Assembly: GCF_001704415.2 (NCBI RefSeq)
Contig: NC_030813.1
Span: forward strand, 14,836,001-14,900,000
Source: Capra hircus
Taxonomy: Eukaryota; Chordata; Mammalia; Artiodactyla; Bovidae
Direction of reading: 5' to 3'
DNA length: 64,000 bases
The number at the start of each line of letters is the position of its first letter. Position 1 is the first letter of the stretch. Below the pieces are notes generated by a model that saw only the letters and a program-made list of their open reading frames with translations, was not told where the DNA came from and ran no database searches. The position numbers and the translations under genes were made by a program. Below, piece by piece: positions 46,123 through 57,223 of this stretch.

Positions 46123-46335
46123 CACACCGCGCACTAGTCATTCAGTCATGTCTGACTCTTTGTGACCCCATGGACTATAACTCTGCAGGTTCCTCTGTCC
46201 ATGGGATTTCCCTAGCAAGAATAATGGAGTGGGCAGCCATTTCCTTCTTGAGGGGATGTTCCTGATCAGGGATCGAAGCTGGGTCTCCTACACTGCAGGC
46301 AGATTCTTTACTCTTTGAGCCACCTGGGAAGCTCA
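46123..46335 (-). mobile_element. Bov-tA SINE
   Basis: Minus-strand copy: 'gcactagtcattcagtcatg' to 'ttgagccacctgggaagctc'. Confidence 0.9.
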
Positions 46336-46828
46336 GAAAATGCATCAGTTCAGTTCACTTCAGTCGTGTCTGACTCTTTGCGACCCCATGGACTGCAACA
46401 TGCTGGGCTTCCCTGTCCATCACCAACTCCCAGAGCTTGCTCAAACTCATGTCCATCGAGTGGGTGATGCCATCCAACCATCTCATCCTCTGTCATCCAC
46501 TTCTCCTCCTGCCTTCAGTCTTTCCTCGAAACAGGGTCTTTTCAAATGAGTCAGTTCTTTGCATCAGATGGCCAAAGTATTGGAGCTTCAGCTTCAGCAG
46601 CAGTCTTTCCAGTGAATATTCAGGACTAATTTCCTTTAAGACTGACTGGTTTGATCTCCTTGCAGCATAAGGAACTCTCAAGAGTCTTCTCCAACACCAT
46701 ACGTTCAGTACAGTTCAGTTCAGTCGCTCAGTCATGTCCGACTCTTTGCGACCCCATGAATCACAGCACACCAGGCCTCCCTGTCCATCACCATCTCCAG
46801 GAGTGTACTCAAACTCACGTCCATCGAG

Positions 46829-47383
46829 TTGGTAATGCCATCCAGCCATCTCATCCTCTGTTGTCCCCTTCTCCTCCTGCCCCCAATCCCTCCCAGCATC
46901 AAAGTCTTTTCCAGTGAGTCAACTCTTCACATGAGGTGGCCAAAGTACTGCAGTTTCAGCTTTAGCACCATTCCTTCCAAAGAACACTCAGGGCTGATCT
47001 CCTTCAGAATGGACTGGTTGGATCTCCTTGCAGTCCAAGGGACTCTCAAGAGTCTTCTTCAACACCACAGTTCAAAAGCATCAATTCTTCGGTGCTCAGC
47101 TTTCTTCACAGTCCAGCTCTCACATCCATACATGACCACTGGAAAAACTATAGCCTTGACTAGATGCACCTTAGTCAGCAAAGTAATGTCTCTGCTTTTG
47201 AATATGCTATCTAGATTGGTCATAACTTTCCTTCCAAGGAGTAAGCATCTTTTAATTTCATGGCTGCAATCACCATCTGCAGTGATTTGGGAGCCCAAAA
47301 AAATAAAGTCTGACACTGTTTCCACTGTTTCCCCATCTATTTCCCTTGAAGTGATGGGACCATCTTCATTTTCTGAATGTTGA
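46829..47383 (+). other. Antisense shadow frame of BovB (184 codons)
   Basis: A long open frame opposite the BovB coding strand. A near-identical shadow occurs opposite the copy at 57224 (57347-57901), so it reflects BovB sequence rather than a second gene. Listed only so that it is not mistaken for one. Confidence 0.85.
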
Positions 47384-48427
47384 GCTTTAAGCCAAATTTT
47401 TCACTCTCCTCTTTCACTTTCATCAAGAGGCTTTTTAGTTCCTCTTCACTTTCTGCCATAAGGGTGGTGTCATCTGCATATCTGAGGTTATTGATATTTC
47501 TCCCAGCAATCTTGATTCCAGCTTGTGCTTCTTACAGCCCAGCATTTCTCATGATGTACTCTGCATAGAAGTTAAATAAGCAGGGTGACAATATACAGCC
47601 TTGACGTACTCCTTTCCCTTTTGGAATCAGTCTGCTATTCCATGTCCAGTTCTAACTGTTGCTTCCTGACCTGCATATAGGTTTCTCAAGAGGCAGGTCA
47701 GATGGTCTGGTATCCCCATCTCTTTCAGAATTGTCCACAGTTTTTTGTGATCCACACAGTCAAAGGCTTTGGCATAGTCAATAAAGCAGAAGTAGATATT
47801 TTTCTGGAACTTTCTTGCTTTTTCCATGATTCATTGGATGTTGGCAATTTGATCTCCGGTTCCTCTGCCTTTTCTAAAACCAGCTTGAACATCTGGAAGT
47901 TCACAGTTCACGTATTGCTGAAGTCTGGCTTGGAGAATTTTGAGCATTACTTTCCTAGCGTGTGAGATGAGTGCAATTGTGCGGTAGTTTGAGCAATTTT
48001 TGGCATTGCCTTTCTTTGGGATTGGAATGAAAACTGACCTTTTCCAGTCCTGTGGCCACTGGTGATTTTTCCAGATTCGCTGGCATGTTGAGTGCAGCAC
48101 TTTCACAGCATCATCTTTTAGGATCTGAAATAGCTCAACTGGAATTCCATCACCTACACCAGCTTTGTTCGTAGTGATGCTTTCTAAGGCCCACTTGACT
48201 TCACATTCCAGGATATCTGGCTCTAGGTGAGTGATCATACCATCGTGATTATCTTGGTCATGAAGATCTTTTTTGTACAGTTCTTCTGTGTATTCTTGCC
48301 ACCTCTTTTTAACATTTTCTGCTTCTGTTAGGTCCATACCATTTTTCTCCTTTATTGAGCCCATCTTTGCATGAAATGTTCCCTTGGTATCTCTAATTTT
48401 CTTGAAGAGATCGCTAGTCTTTCCCAT
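47059..48427 (-). pseudogene. BovB reverse transcriptase remnant
   Basis: 198 codons (47831-48427) cover the region before and into the RT fingers ('SVFIPIPKKGNAKNCSNYRT'). A TGA replaces Trp just before 'MEKARKFQK', and 47627-47827 continues with motif A 'AKAFDCVDH' to another Trp-to-TGA change. About 10 bases are missing near 47362 relative to the copies at 3161 and 57224, shifting the frame before 47059-47325. Not functional. Confidence 0.92.
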
Positions 48428-48601
48428 TCTGTTCTTTTCTTCTATTTCTTTGCATTGATTGCTGAGGAAGGCTTTCTTATCTCTTCTGGCTATTTTTTGG
48501 AACTCTGCATTCAGATGCTTATATCTTTCCTTTTCTCCTTTGCTTTTCGCTAAGCATCAGTTCTTTGGTACTCAGCTTTCTCTACGGTCCAACTCTCACA
48601 T

Positions 48602-48959
48602 ATATTTTATGGGTGATTTTAAAAGTCTATGTCCAGTTAAATACAGAGGCAGTGCAATCTTATGATGTATTGCCAGCTCAACAAGGATGCGGATGAATCC
48701 ATGCCCAGCCATCCAGATCATATTTAGTCATCATGTGCCAGGTGCGCACCAGGCCCTATGCTGGTTCCTGGTAAACTGTAGTGACAAAGGCAGCCACAGA
48801 CTCCAATGGCATCTAGCTAGTCAACCTCCAAAATCAACTGAAGCCGCACCTTCTGCACAACATCTTCCTTAGTAACCCTTATTTCTTCTCTCTCTAAAAT
48901 CTTCTAAAATTCTCCCAAATCATATAGCACTTGGCACTGAGCTTCAAAACACAGGCTTA
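48602..48959. other. Non-coding sequence, nothing recognised
   Basis: Short unique-looking stretch with no supported frame. Confidence 0.3.
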
Positions 48960-49275
48960 GGGACTTCCCTGGTGGTCCAGAGGTTAAGAATCCACCTGCC
49001 AATGCAGGGAACACAGGTTCAACCCCTGGTCCAGGAAAACCCCACATGCCTTGGAGCAACTACACCTGTATGCTACAACTACTGAGGCTGTGCTCTAGAG
49101 TCTGGGAGTGCTACCACTGAAGCCTGTGCCTAGAGTCTGTGCTCCGCAACAGGAGAAGCCGCTGCAATGAGAAGCCTGTGCACAGCAACTAGAGAGTAGC
49201 CCCCACGCACCGCAACTATAGAAAACCCACGTGCGGTAGACCAGTGTAACCAAGAAGTAAATAAGTTAAACAAAA
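48960..49275 (+). mobile_element. CHR-type SINE, full length
   Basis: Head 'ggacttccctggtggtccag', body with 'gccttggagcaactacacct' and repeated 'agtctg.gc' blocks, ending 'accaagaagtaaataagtta'. The most complete CHR copy here. Confidence 0.9.
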
Positions 49276-49279
49276 GATG

Positions 49280-49495
49280 CAGGCTCAGAAGCCAATTATT
49301 AAGTTTTAATCCACATTTTGCACTTACTAGCTCTGTGTCTTTGAACAAGTTACTTAATCTCTCTATGCTTCATGAGGACAATATAGTTTTCCACCTCGTA
49401 TGGTTGTTGTGAGGATTAAATGAATTAGTACTGTAAAGCAGTCAGAGTGTTCCAGGTAGACAGTAAGAACTCAACAACTGTGAGCTATTCTTAGA
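49280..49495 (+). mobile_element. MIR SINE
   Basis: 'gcacttactagctctgtgtc', 'aacaagttacttaatctctc', 'tggttgttgtgaggattaaa', 'agtaagaactcaacaact'. One of the best-preserved MIRs in the window. Confidence 0.88.
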
Positions 49496-49659
49496 TGATT
49501 ATTGCCACCTCCCACCACCCTACCACCAGCATCATCATTTGGCCCCTGTCATATATTTTTGAGTATTAGTTACTTTCTCATGTGTTCTAGAAACTCTTCT
49601 CATGAATGATGCATGATCTTCACTATAGCTTCATATGGAGACTGCCACTGTCTTTCTTA

Positions 49660-49858
49660 AGTTAATTAATTTGTTTATTTGGCTGCCATGTCTCAGTTGT
49701 GGCACACAGCATCTTCGTTGCCATGCACCAGCATTGTGACTCTGGGGCCCAGTTGCCCCACAGCATGTGGGATCTCAGTTCCCTGAGCAGGGATCAAACC
49801 TGTGTCCATGGACTGGAAGGCAGATGCTTAACCTCTGGACCACCAAGGAAGCCCCAAG
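49660..49858 (-). mobile_element. CHR-type SINE
   Basis: Complement of CHR: 'tttggctgccatgtctcagt', 'cagcatgtgggatctcagtt', 'cttaacctctggaccaccaa', 'ggaagcccc'. Faces the plus-strand CHR at 48960. Confidence 0.88.
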
Positions 49859-51844
49859 ACTGACACTGTGTCTTTCATAATCAATCCTGTTAACAGACAG
49901 CCATTGTATGTAAACGCTTCCTCTATACAGTCAAATGCATGAAAACCCTTGCCATTCATTTCTTCAGAAGATGGCAAAAAGGATCTTGGTTTTTTTCTAC
50001 CAAGAGAACTCTGATTTAAGTCTCAAGAGACCATTTACTTCCAATCACACCATAGTGTGGTGCCCATTAACTCTGCAGGTAGTTTTGCCAATAAACTCTA
50101 AAAGACCATACTCTAAGATGGACTCAATTTTGAGAAGCAGGCAAAGAGCTTGATAAATACAATGCTACCAGTAAAAACTCAAAGAATATTCTCTATAAAC
50201 ATTACGACAAGATGTGAGAGAAAGGATCTTAGATAAATCATTTCAAATATAGAGTCAATTGCTTTGCTTTCAATCCCCTTGAAAGGAAAAACGATTATGC
50301 TTTTTAGCTGTCAGAACAAAACTCCAGGGTAATTCATAAGGCTTTATATTAACACATATAAAACAAAATGAAAAACAGCTTCACAGTATGACCTTACACT
50401 TGAACAAAGTCTGGAGCAAGTGTATCGTAGGCCAGATTAATACCCAGTTTACCAGGCAAATAAATTCCACAGTGAGTCACCCTCCTGCTTCTTTATTCTG
50501 CCTATGAGGGAATCACAGCTCTAGTTTTAAATAGAGCGTAGATTCAAAACAAAACAGAGGCAACTGCTCTAAGCAAAGCAACGATTTTTTCTTTATTAAG
50601 TTTAGGGGTTTTTTTTTTTCTTTTTTTTTCAAGGCTTTAAAAAGCAGTTAAGAAACATTCACAAACTGCAGGAGGGGTTAGAATTGCACTTAGGAGCCGG
50701 GATATAAAATAGTGCAGTGGTGTTACTGTTACCTGCATGTATTTTAAGTACAATATATTGAACAATATCGTACACAAAAAGGAAGTGTATTTACTACAGA
50801 GGAGACAGTCGGCTGGGGCTCTTCAAAAGCAGATATTTCAGAGTTTACTTTCACATGGGTTTTCACTTTTTGACCTGCTCTTGACCTGGGTAATTCTTGC
50901 AGACCAGTGAGTTTAACAAGGCCTGGGATCTATTAAAAGAGTGGTAGCCTGCCTTTTACTGAGTAGCACACTGATGGTTTAAAGTAAATGTTATGGTTTG
51001 TCACAGGAACCAATTTGGTTACCGTTTGTTCTTCCTGCCTCTGCCTGCTGATATTTTTGCAAGTGTTTTCTATTCTTCAAATTCTACAAAGAAATCTGCA
51101 TGCTGTTATTTTAAACTTGGGCATCTCTCTTTTTTTAGCGATTCATATTTTAAAACTGGGCAACGTTTCCTTTGTGTACTCTTTGGTAGTACTTGAACCC
51201 ATGCTGCACAGACATGAAGCCCAGTATCTTTTCAGTGCAGAATAATGATTAAATCACTCTCACAGTTAACTACAGATTTTAAAATCCTGTTAATACAAGC
51301 ATTGGCCCATGCTTGACAGAAAAAAAAAAAAATTGAGATCCACATTGATTACAAAGTATAATAAAAGAAATTATTTTTAAATGTTTCCATTTCCATACTA
51401 TATCATTAATGAACTAGATGAGGGGAGCTTCATAAATCTTACTAGATAGTACTCTAAGGCTAATTAAACATAAAACTGATTTCTTACTACTTTTTCTAAT
51501 AGCAATTAACTCAGGATCAATTTAAGAGATGAAGCTAACAACATACCAAGCGTGTGGCAAAATGAAAAGATAAGCAAATATCAGTTGGCTTGATTTTGTC
51601 CAAGAGTTTATATAAGCTGGATTTGACATGCATGCAGAGGGAGATGAATCCAGGCCCTGGATGGAGTCTTCTATCTATCCCCTGTGTAGCATTAAGAACA
51701 AAGATTCTGTGTATTGTGCAAATTCTCTGACTTCTGTCTTTTTGGATGCTTTCTTTTTATTTTCTTCAAATGAAGATACACAGTGCTATATACCAATGCT
51801 TCCAAGTATTGTTACCAATAAATGTCACCAAAACTTCTAAGTGT
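49859..51844. other. Repeat-poor island
   Basis: Almost 2 kb with no recognisable repeat besides T runs at 50611-50630 and an A run at 51319-51332. An 85-codon frame at 50988-51245 is hydrophobic ('LCLLIFLQVFSILQILQ') but has no family resemblance I recognise. Candidate constrained non-coding DNA. Confidence 0.45.
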
Positions 51845-52060
51845 GGCTTTCCTGGTGGCTCAGTGGTAAAGAATCCGCCTGCGGAAGATGCAGATTTCAT
51901 CCCTGGGTCAGGAAGATCCCCTGGAGAAGGAAATGGCAACTCACTCCAGTATTTTTGCCTAAAGAATCTCATGGACAGAGGAGCCTGGTAAGCTAAAGTC
52001 CATGGGGTCACAAGAGTTCAACACGACTTAGCAACCAAACCTAAGCCGACCACCACCAAT
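51845..52060 (+). mobile_element. Bov-tA SINE with target-site duplication
   Basis: Head 'ggctttcctggtggctcagt', tail 'gcaaccaaac...ccaccacca'. Flanked by 'acttctaagtg' ending at 51843 and 'acttcttaagtg' from 52061, a duplication with one base difference. Confidence 0.9.
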
Positions 52061-52294
52061 ACTTCTTAAGTGTTACAAATCTTTGTCACTGCAAAATAGT
52101 CCCATTATTTCAATGAGTGAAACAAAAAGATGAGACTGAGATGGGGTAGAGATGAGACTGAGTAGCAGTTACACACTACACTGCTGATACCCATAAAACA
52201 TCAAAATTACTAACACACAGGGGCAGGTAGTAAATATTTACCATATACATTATTCAAAATAAAATATTTAATTCTGTTGCAAAAGTGTTTCCAC

Positions 52295-52495
52295 CTCTAC
52301 TAGTATCTGAGTGCTTTGTATATATTATTTCATTTACTCCTCACACCAACCCTCTATAGTAGATATTCTTATTTTCAACTTCAAGGAAATATCCTGAAGT
52401 TCAGAGAAGAAACTTGACCAAGGTCATAGAGTTGGTTAAGTTACAGATGGGGATTCCAAGGGCTCTGTGTAGCTACCAGACCTTGTGCATTTCCC
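52295..52495 (-). mobile_element. MIR SINE
   Basis: Antisense MIR: 'ttcatttactcctcacacca', 'cctgaagttcagagaagaaa', 'gaccaaggtcatagagttgg'. Confidence 0.72.
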
Positions 52496-53119
52496 CCCAC
52501 ATATCACCACCTCCCAAAAACAAGGACGGTGGGAATGAATGAAACAGAAAGTCCAGTTTAGAAATGTAACTTAAACCTATAAGTATACTGTTTTTGCATT
52601 TTTTTCCAAATTATGCTGATCAGGGACTATTGACAAGATCCTTTACCAAAAGTACTAATATGAAAACATTATTATTGTCTTATAAAGGTTATAAATTTAA
52701 AATCCATTCAAAGAACATAATCTAAGTAGCACTAATTAACTAGAAACATGGACCTTTTACTGTCATTTATTTTTAAAAAAAGAGAAAAACATGACGTTTG
52801 GGAAAGAAATGTGATTGACTGGAAATGGCTCAGCAGTCACGTGATGGACGTTGGCTCCGTGTTACTTTCTGATGATGCAAAACAGAAGGACGGGGCCCGG
52901 CGCACACAGTGAGATCACATAAACAACTAGGTACAAAGTGGAGTGAGGAGGGATTTAAAAGATTTTTGAAGAAAATATAAAAATAAGAAATGCTCGGCTC
53001 TCCTTAAATGTCAGAGAAGGTACAAGAAAGAAGAGACGAAGTAAGGGGACCTTCAGGGTTGAGGCAACCGCAAAAGAGAACTAAAAGCTGGTGAAGGAAT
53101 TAGCACAACTGAGAGATGG
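52496..53119. other. Non-coding sequence, nothing recognised
   Basis: Includes a small GC-rich patch with several CpGs at 52838-52905 (an E-box 'cacgtg' at 52839-52844). Too small to call a CpG island. Confidence 0.35.
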
Positions 53120-53219
53120 AAGCAGAGAACACAGCAGACTCCAGTGTGATTCTTCAAAATCTCTGCATGTTGAAAACACTGGGGAATTTTTTTAAAAATT
53201 TGATGCCTAGGCCCTAGCC

Positions 53220-53222
53220 TAC

Positions 53223-53255
<33 letters not shown>

Positions 53256-53270
53256 CATACGTATACATAC
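53220..53270. repeat. (TA)n microsatellite next to Bov-A2
   Basis: AT dinucleotide repeats with ACAT interruptions. It lies inside the target-site duplication, between the left copy of 'aggccctagcc' and the 5' end of Bov-A2, so it arrived with or grew after the SINE insertion. Confidence 0.92.
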
Positions 53271-53530
53271 AGAGAAGGCAATGGCACCTCATTCCAGTAC
53301 TCTTGCCTGGAAAATCCCATGGGCGGAAGAGCCTGGTCCATGGGGTCACTAAGAGTCGGTCACGACTAAGTGACTTCACTTTCACGTTTCACTTTCATGC
53401 ATTGGAGAAGGAAATGGCAACCCACTCCAGTGTTCTTGCCTGGAGAATCCCAGGGACGGGGGAGCCTAGTGGGCTGCCGTCTATGGGATCGTACAGAGTC
53501 GGACATGACTGAAGCGACTTAGCAGCAGCA
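53271..53530 (+). mobile_element. Bov-A2 SINE (dimer)
   Basis: Two Bov-A units linked by 'cacgtttcactttcatgcat', with a short AGCAGCAGCA tail. The target-site duplication 'aggccctagcc' is at 53209-53219 and 53530-53540. Confidence 0.94.
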
Positions 53531-53570
53531 GGCCCTAGCCAGGCAATTAGAATCTCCTAGAGTAGGAAAG

Positions 53571-54656
53571 TAGGAAGAGAGAAATCTATTAAGATGCTAA
53601 GATACTTGTGGAAACCAATGATACTAAAGATTGACTTGAAGAAATGAATCAGACATCCCATACTAAAACAGAAAGGAAACAAATATTAATATGGCCCCAT
53701 AAAAGGATTATGGGAAAATTCTTGAAGCATTTTATATTGCTTTTTAAAATATAGATACACATTGTATACGCTGTTTTGTATGTACTACCCATTTCACAAT
53801 AAAAAAGAACTCAATTGTCTTATTAGCTGCCGTTACAAATGTGATACAGTATCACTTCTTTCTCATTTTATTCACTCAGACTTTATTGAATTTTCACCAT
53901 ACAATCTCTTGCAGCAGGACAAAATGCTATTTCTGTTAAAACAATTACGAACAATTAAGACAATTAACTCTCAACAATTTCCCCAAAGAATACCCTGGGC
54001 AATTGTAAGGTTTAGCCCCCAAAATCTCTCAATGGCCAGGGAAAATAGATTGACACTTTTTCTGATGATGTCATGAGCATATGTCAGCAACGTCCACAGG
54101 AGTAAACTCAGGGACATGTTTACCTGAATCACGTTATAGAGAAAACATACCTGTTAGAAGAAAATTCAAAAGATATTAAGTACATCATCTAATATATTAC
54201 AAGAAATGGTACTCACGGAATTAAAAAATAAAATTATAAAAAAGAGATGCAGAGTAAGGATTAAAAGGATGAGGGCTAACCGGTCTTTGCTTCTGGCAGT
54301 ACTGAGAATGATTCTTTAATAAACACTGAGCAGAAAGAACACAACATCTATAGTAAACGGGTGCAAGTGGCAAATGATACCTTCTCTGAAGACAGAATCA
54401 GAGTGAAGAGCTTAAATACATAAGAAAAAGCAGCGCATGAAGCATATCTATATTTCTTAATATGAAGGAAAAAATAATTATGCCCGATAATTAAAGACCA
54501 ACTGGAATAATAATCAAGAAGCCCAAAATGAAATTCCACTGCCCTCTATCCACAGACAAATTGAATTTTGCAAAACAAGTTTTTTTTTGTTTTTTTTTTT
54601 TAAGTGGAACGGAGATTGACAACTAAGTCATTTTTATCCTTGGTAACTTTGAAGGT
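53571..54656. other. AT-rich non-coding sequence
   Basis: No repeat recognised apart from a T-rich run at 54580-54601. The 104-codon frame at 53762-54076 has no recognisable domain. Confidence 0.35.
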
Positions 54657-54924
54657 ATAGAGAAGGCAATGGCAACCCACTCCAGTACTCTTGCCTGGAA
54701 AATCCCATGGGCAGAGGAGCCTTCTAGGCTGCAGTCCATGGGGTTGCGAAGAGTCGGGCACGACTGAGAGACTTCCCTTTCACTTTTCACTTTCCTACAT
54801 TGGAGAAGGAAATGGTAACCCACTCCAGTATTCTTGCCTGGATAATCCCAGGGACGGGGGAGCCTGGTGGGCTGCCGTCTATGGGGTCTCACAGAGTTGG
54901 ACATGACTGAAGTGACTTAGCAGC
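54657..54924 (+). mobile_element. Bov-A2 SINE (dimer)
   Basis: Intact dimer flanked by the 12-bp duplication 'aactttgaaggt' (54645-54656 and 54925-54936). The tail is reduced to AGC-AGC, so the microsatellite end is short here. Confidence 0.95.
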
Positions 54925-54936
54925 AACTTTGAAGGT

Positions 54937-55501
54937 GATAGAAAAGAATATTTGACCTAATGATTTTCCAAATTTCAATTAGGATGAAGATGATGGGTAC
55001 AAGCATATATGTAGGCAAAGTTCAGCCTGCAGCAAGGAATACACACACGGAAGAGACTGAACTTCATCTGGTCTTCTATGTAATGCTGTAATGATGAATT
55101 AAAATATAAAGCAATAATGTCTAAGCTTATTTTGAAAACAAATTTTATTCATTGGAACATAAAACTAATCTCATATGGTCTAACTACAACTACTAGAGAT
55201 ACCAGAAAAAATAGGGAAAACTTATTGAAAGATAAGATAATGCTTAAGTCATTAGCACATGAACTGCTGACCAGAACTAAATAATCAAATTATATAGTGT
55301 TAGTCCAACATGGTTGTTCATCTATAAATTCTAATGCCTTCAGTGATTTACTCTACTTAGCCAAGAAAAATAATATGAAAAGATCAAACTGTGAGCTATG
55401 AATAACCAATTCACTTTAATATCTATATTTTTGTTAATAAAAAATGTCCAGGGTCTATTTTTTTCCAAGGACCTCACTTTAGAAGAAGCGATGTACATCT
55501 T
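54937..55501. other. AT-rich non-coding sequence
   Basis: Nothing recognised. Confidence 0.3.
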
Positions 55502-55521
55502 TGTGTGTGTGTGTGTGTGTG
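55502..55521. repeat. (GT)n microsatellite at a SINE tail
   Basis: Ten GT units leading into 'gcacgcacaagcgcac' and a minus-strand Bov-tA. Third instance of this arrangement in the window. Confidence 0.93.
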
Positions 55522-55726
55522 CACGCACAAGCGCACTAGCCACTCAGTCCTATCTGAATCTTTGTGACCCTATGAACTGTAACCTGCCAGGCTCTTCTGT
55601 CCATAGGATTTCCCAGGCAAGAGTACTGGAGTGGGTAGACATTCCCTTTCTGACCCAGGGACTGAACCTGGGTCTTCTGCATTGCAGGAAGATAGTTTAC
55701 CATCTGAGCCACCAGGGAAGCCCAGG
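55522..55726 (-). mobile_element. Bov-tA SINE
   Basis: Minus-strand copy: 'agccactcagtcctatctga' to 'tgagccaccagggaagccca'. About 25 bases of the body are missing near 'attccctttctgaccc'. Confidence 0.9.
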
Positions 55727-57223
55727 AGAAGTGATTGTCCTCTTAAAATTCTTACGAGATACACAAGTTTAGAATGAATGATGCCCACTTCAGAGATAGC
55801 TGAGACCCAGTTGCATTAAATGACCAACTCCAAATCATATAATAAGAGAAATCTGCCATCTGTAAAGTATATGGAAAAATTAAAATGTGGGTTGCAAACC
55901 GTATATCATTAATGTGGATTCAGGTTCCAATCTAGAAAGAGACTAGAATGAGTACCTACAATCAGGCTGGGAACAGTGAGAATAAGAAAAAAGAGCACAT
56001 AGACACAATTACAAATATTTTTGACTGCAGTGTTATTATCTATTAAACAAAAAGTTTAAAAATAAGGATCACTAAGAAGCAGTTAAAGAAGAAATATTCT
56101 GAGTCTGTACAGAAGAGTAACATCCTTATCAGGATGCTATTTTGGAGTAAACTGTGTTTTTGAAGGAATGCATGGAAAAACTCACATTATTCAAAAGATC
56201 CAAATCAGACAGACCAGACTAGGAAGTGCTCAATGTCATCAATGTCAAGTGTTCTTCATGTCATCACTTCATATATTTAATCAAACACATATCACAATCA
56301 CAAGTTCTCCATGGTATTTCTTAGAATAAACAGAGTAGGCAATAATGGCCATAAGCCCTTATTTTGCTCTCTCCTCCCCAAATCTCATGTGTGTGCACCA
56401 GTGCCTTCATGCACATATGTTGTGTGCACACACTTACACAATCTTGCCTTCTCTCTTATTAAACAAGAAAAAAATAGCTTTGTCCGATGGTCTCCTTTTC
56501 CAACACTCAATGAAGGAACACTTTAAGTTTCTAACCGTGTCTACTGATCTAAATAAAACCAAAGAGTCCAATAAGTGAATTCTAAAAATCACTCATATTT
56601 CCATGACCAGAGCAAGCAGTGAATGACTCTTAAAATACAGGGATTCTGCCAAAATGTTTTTCTCAATCTACTCCATCTTCACTGTCTTTCTTATAAACAG
56701 TTGTGGACCAGATTTTGTTCCTCTGTTAGCTCAGATTAACTCAAATACAGAGTGTGTAGTGGTGGGGAGCGTGTGTTTTACAATGCTGTTGTTGGAAGAC
56801 AGAGTACCTTCTGTCATATAAAAGCTTTTCTGTCAAACATGCCTTTAGTTAGGAAATGATTTGACTCACAATGTCGGTTTGTAAATGAATTATGCCATGA
56901 ATGATAGGGAGAGAACTGCTGATGTTAAATTCTAGTTGCACATTCCTTCATTTAATCACAACTTCTCCAATTATAAACCCAGTTATTTTTATGTACTGAT
57001 TATTTAGGAAATTACTCAATTGTATTATAATTGTCATTATATTTTTAAAACTTTATTTTTCCTATTATCCTTGAAATGCTTTGAAGTGGATTTATATTAT
57101 AAACCCATTTCTCTGAGATATTTGGCATACAAAGATGCTGGCCATCTCACCAAGGATCATAATTCTGAGAACAAAAATTACTGAAAATAACCTCAAATAC
57201 AAGGTTATATAAATGTAATAGCA
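55727..57223. other. Non-coding sequence, nothing recognised
   Basis: About 1.5 kb with no named repeat or supported frame. Confidence 0.35.

Larger units (their letters stand above)
46703..48551 (-). mobile_element. BovB LINE, 5'-truncated, nested in BovB
   Basis: The longest BovB here (about 1.85 kb). The 3' tail CTGAA units are at 46703-46727; the 5' truncation is at about 48551, upstream of the RT fingers region. I see no target-site duplication, so a small target deletion may have accompanied insertion. Confidence 0.93.
46345..48601 (-). mobile_element. Older BovB fragment split by a younger BovB
   Basis: 46345-46702 is the complement of an older BovB 3' end ('gcatcagatggccaaagtat', 'ttggagcttcagcttcagca'). 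Its continuation ('aagcatcagttctttggtac', 'tctacggtccaactctcaca') is at 48552-48601. The 1.85 kb between is a different BovB in the same orientation. Confidence 0.9.
53120..53570 (+). mobile_element. MER5/hAT-like MITE fragment split by Bov-A2
   Basis: 53120-53219 ('tccagtgtgattcttcaaaa', 'tgatgcctaggccctagcc') continues at 53531 ('aggcaattagaatctcct'). The order fits a non-autonomous hAT (MER5/MER20-type) element, but divergence keeps the family uncertain. Confidence 0.45.

Noticed and set aside
52838..52905. CpG island or promoter
   Set aside because: Only a handful of CpGs over about 70 bp, no open frame or downstream exon.
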